Of a stretch of DNA of 5,348 nucleotides, positions 3,840-5,348 are shown one piece after another (position 1 is the stretch's first letter; every line of letters starts with the position of its first letter). The notes below the pieces were generated by a model that ran no database searches, was not told the origin of the DNA, and was given only the letters and a program-made list of their open reading frames with translations. The translations under genes were made by a program, and so were the position numbers. Origin of the DNA: Chloroflexota bacterium (GTDB taxonomy: Bacteria > Chloroflexota > Dehalococcoidia > SZUA-161); contig QIGA01000073.1 of the NCBI GenBank assembly GCA_003229915.1, forward strand, positions 1 to 5,348, given 5' to 3'.

Positions 3840-5057
3840 ATGAACGCGACGAAAACAATCGATGTTAGAGGCTTGGAACATACTCAAAAGGAGAGCTTGA
3901 TTTTCCCCGCTCTTGAAGAGCTAAAGGAAAACGAAATGTTACGCATTGTTCTGGAGTTCAATCCCTTGCCGCTGGTTTATATGCTGAAAGTACGCGATGA
4001 ATTCGATGTCTTGCACGAAAAAGAAGGCCCGGAAGAATGGATTTTGAACGTCACGAGGATCGCCCTCTGGGAAGACAGGAAAGAGCAGTTTAAGGCACTT
4101 CTGCAGGAACTACGGGAAGGTGACGTATCTGAGGAAACGAAAGAGAAAGCAAGCAAACTTCTCCAGGCGGTTGACGCCAAAACCCTGGGGATCATGGAGC
4201 AGGAATTGATAAGGGAAGGCGTTTCCCATGATGAGATCAGAAGGAGCTTATGCGACATTCACCTTGAGGTCTTGAGAGACAGGCTTGTTTCCAAGAGGAT
4301 AGAAGTCTCTGCTCCACATCCGGTTCATACCTTTATGAAAGAGCATGAAGTTATCCTTGCTAGCTTAAACGAGTTGGATTCTCTCGTAGAAAGCCTGAAG
4401 GATATAGATAGCTTTGATAGTATCGGGCCGGGGCTGGAGAGGCTGAAGGATGTTTCATACCACCTAGTTGAAGCAGAGAGTCATCACCGGAGGGAAGAAG
4501 AGGTCTTGTTCCCCAAACTAGAGAAGCACGATATCGCTGAACCACCCAAGGTTATGAAGATGGACCATGTGGAATTCAGGAAGAGAAAACAAGAATTGTA
4601 TCAACTTTCTCATAATCCCCTGGATTATGGCTTCAAGGAGTTTCAGGCAAATGTTATTGAATCAGGAGAATACCTGACCAAGGAACTCGAAAGCCACATC
4701 TTCAAGGAAGATAACATTCTCTATCAGATTGCTCTTCAAATATTGAGTCGAGAGGAATGGGAGGAAGTCAAAAAGGAATGCGATGAGATTGGATACTGCT
4801 GCTTTACTCCGGGAGACCAAGGGAAGGAGGAAACGATTATGGAGTTAGACTTGAGACTAATGCCTCCCTTTGAGAGGCATGAAAAGATATTTGAAATGTG
4901 GGGTGCCTTGCAATCCGGCGAGACACTGAGAATCACAAATGACCACGATCCAAAGCCGTTATACTATCAATTTGAGGCGGAGTATAAGGGTCAATTCGAA
5001 TGGGACTATGAACAACGTGGGCCTGTAGATTGGATTGTGAGAATAAAAAGGATTTGA
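3840..5057 (+). CDS. DUF2249-DUF438-hemerythrin-DUF2249 fusion protein
   Basis: A 405-residue soluble protein. Residues 6-74 are a DUF2249 domain (T-I-D-V-R-G-L-E-H start, L-P-L-V-Y core, E-W-I-L-N-V end). Residues about 80-150 are DUF438 (EQELIREGVSHDEIRR, LCDIHLEVLRD). Residues about 158-303 are a hemerythrin/HHE four-helix domain with likely diiron ligands among H160, H163, H169, H215/H216, E220, H243, H286 and E290. Residues 335-405 are a second DUF2249 with the canonical D368-H-D-P371-K-P-L. In the N-terminal copy the DHDP is replaced by E39-F-N-P42, so it lacks the conserved histidine. A C320-C321-F-T-P motif follows the hemerythrin domain. The ATG at 3840 has AAGGAG 8 nt upstream. Hemerythrin domains bind O2 or NO at a diiron site; the DUF438 and DUF2249 roles are unknown. 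An O2/NO-sensing or iron-sulfur-repair role is inferred from the neighbours. The next gene starts 18 nt downstream, so the two form an operon. Confidence 0.92.
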   Translation: MNATKTIDVRGLEHTQKESLIFPALEELKENEMLRIVLEFNPLPLVYMLKVRDEFDVLHEKEGPEEWILNVTRIALWEDRKEQFKALLQELREGDVSEETKEKASKLLQAVDAKTLGIMEQELIREGVSHDEIRRSLCDIHLEVLRDRLVSKRIEVSAPHPVHTFMKEHEVILASLNELDSLVESLKDIDSFDSIGPGLERLKDVSYHLVEAESHHRREEEVLFPKLEKHDIAEPPKVMKMDHVEFRKRKQELYQLSHNPLDYGFKEFQANVIESGEYLTKELESHIFKEDNILYQIALQILSREEWEEVKKECDEIGYCCFTPGDQGKEETIMELDLRLMPPFERHEKIFEMWGALQSGETLRITNDHDPKPLYYQFEAEYKGQFEWDYEQRGPVDWIVRIKRI

Positions 5058-5075
5058 CAAAAAAGGGGGCCGATA

Positions 5076-5348
5076 TTGTCTCGTACTGGACGTGAAAAAA
5101 AGCCAACAGAGATACTGAGAGAAGAGCATCAAGATGTCCTGCAAAAATTGGGTGCGTTGGAGGAGGTTGTTAGTAATCTGGACAAAAGGGAGGAAATCTC
5201 GGCCAGACTGGAGGAACTGGCTTCCTTCTTTAAGGCCGACTTCTGGATTCACTTTACCAAAGAGGAAGAGGCACTCTTCCCGGAAGTCGAGAAGTTCATC
5301 CCTAGAGAGGGCGGCCCTCTTGAGGTTATGCTGACCGAGCATGAGGAA
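5076..5348 (+). CDS. Hemerythrin domain protein, N-terminal part (3' end outside window)
   Basis: The first 91 residues of a hemerythrin/HHE protein, open to the window end. Expected iron ligands are visible: H18 in REEHQDVL, H59 and E63 in WIHFTKEEEALFP, and H89 in MLTEHEE. The rest of the domain with the last H...E pair lies beyond the window. The start is TTG at 5076, chosen because GGGGG (5065-5069) within AAAAGGGGG gives a ribosome binding site 6 nt upstream and no ATG fits. It follows the fusion gene by 18 nt. The missing C-terminal part should resemble the remnant at 3599-3799. A single-domain diiron protein that binds O2, NO or iron is the likely role. Confidence 0.9.
   Translation, partial: MSRTGREKKPTEILREEHQDVLQKLGALEEVVSNLDKREEISARLEELASFFKADFWIHFTKEEEALFPEVEKFIPREGGPLEVMLTEHEE

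Noticed and set aside
3475..3858. 128-residue N-terminal extension of the Crp/Fnr regulator
   Set aside because: The frame is open, but the extension has no domain character, covers the palindrome at 3540-3555 and overlaps the start of the divergent gene at 3840. The family length fits a start at 3474 or 3456.

Overview
The window comes from a bacterium that probably lives without oxygen or at low oxygen. This rests on a two-cluster ferredoxin, hemerythrin-type diiron proteins, DUF542/DUF1858/DUF438/DUF2249 domains and a Crp/Fnr-family regulator. The WD40 protein has a C-terminal extension of a type I associate with Chloroflexota and similar lineages, so an anaerobic Chloroflexota-like host is possible, but the sequence alone does not settle this. 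There are no RNA genes, CRISPR arrays, insertion sequences or other mobile elements that I can see.

Layout. Bases 2-754 (+) hold the 3' end of a WD40-repeat gene with a C-terminal zinc-ribbon-like cysteine cluster. It converges on a minus-strand run of seven very small genes. In transcription order these are: 2x[4Fe-4S] ferredoxin (2692-2480), a 51-aa CxxC...CxxC protein (2441-2286), a four-helix membrane protein resembling part of heme-copper oxidase/NO reductase subunit I (2267-1863), a 57-aa cysteine-containing orphan (1857-1684), a DUF1858 protein (1640-1431), a stand-alone DUF542/ScdA_N protein (1380-1183) and a cupin (1163-843). Gaps are 5-50 nt, so they look like one operon. Upstream on the same strand is a Crp/Fnr regulator (3474-2794). 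Bases 3475-3839 are an intergenic region that holds an operator-like palindrome, candidate promoters in both directions and the remnant of a hemerythrin gene. On the plus strand follow a DUF2249-DUF438-hemerythrin-DUF2249 fusion protein (3840-5057) and a second hemerythrin protein cut by the window end (5076-5348).

How it may work together. A 15-bp sequence, ATACGACTTTTGTCG, occurs exactly twice, in opposite orientation: just upstream of the ferredoxin operon and just upstream of the regulator gene. Each copy lies in a Crp-style TNCGA-N6-TCGNA palindrome. The copy before the ferredoxin operon sits about 42 bp upstream of the start site predicted from a TATACT box, the usual position for activation by Crp/Fnr proteins. 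My inference is that the regulator controls itself, the ferredoxin operon and possibly the hemerythrin genes. Ric/ScdA iron-sulfur repair proteins combine DUF542 with a hemerythrin domain. Here those parts are on separate genes and accompanied by DUF2249, cupin, redox and membrane heme-type components. A response to nitric oxide, oxygen or iron-sulfur damage is the most economical reading, but it is not proven by the sequence.
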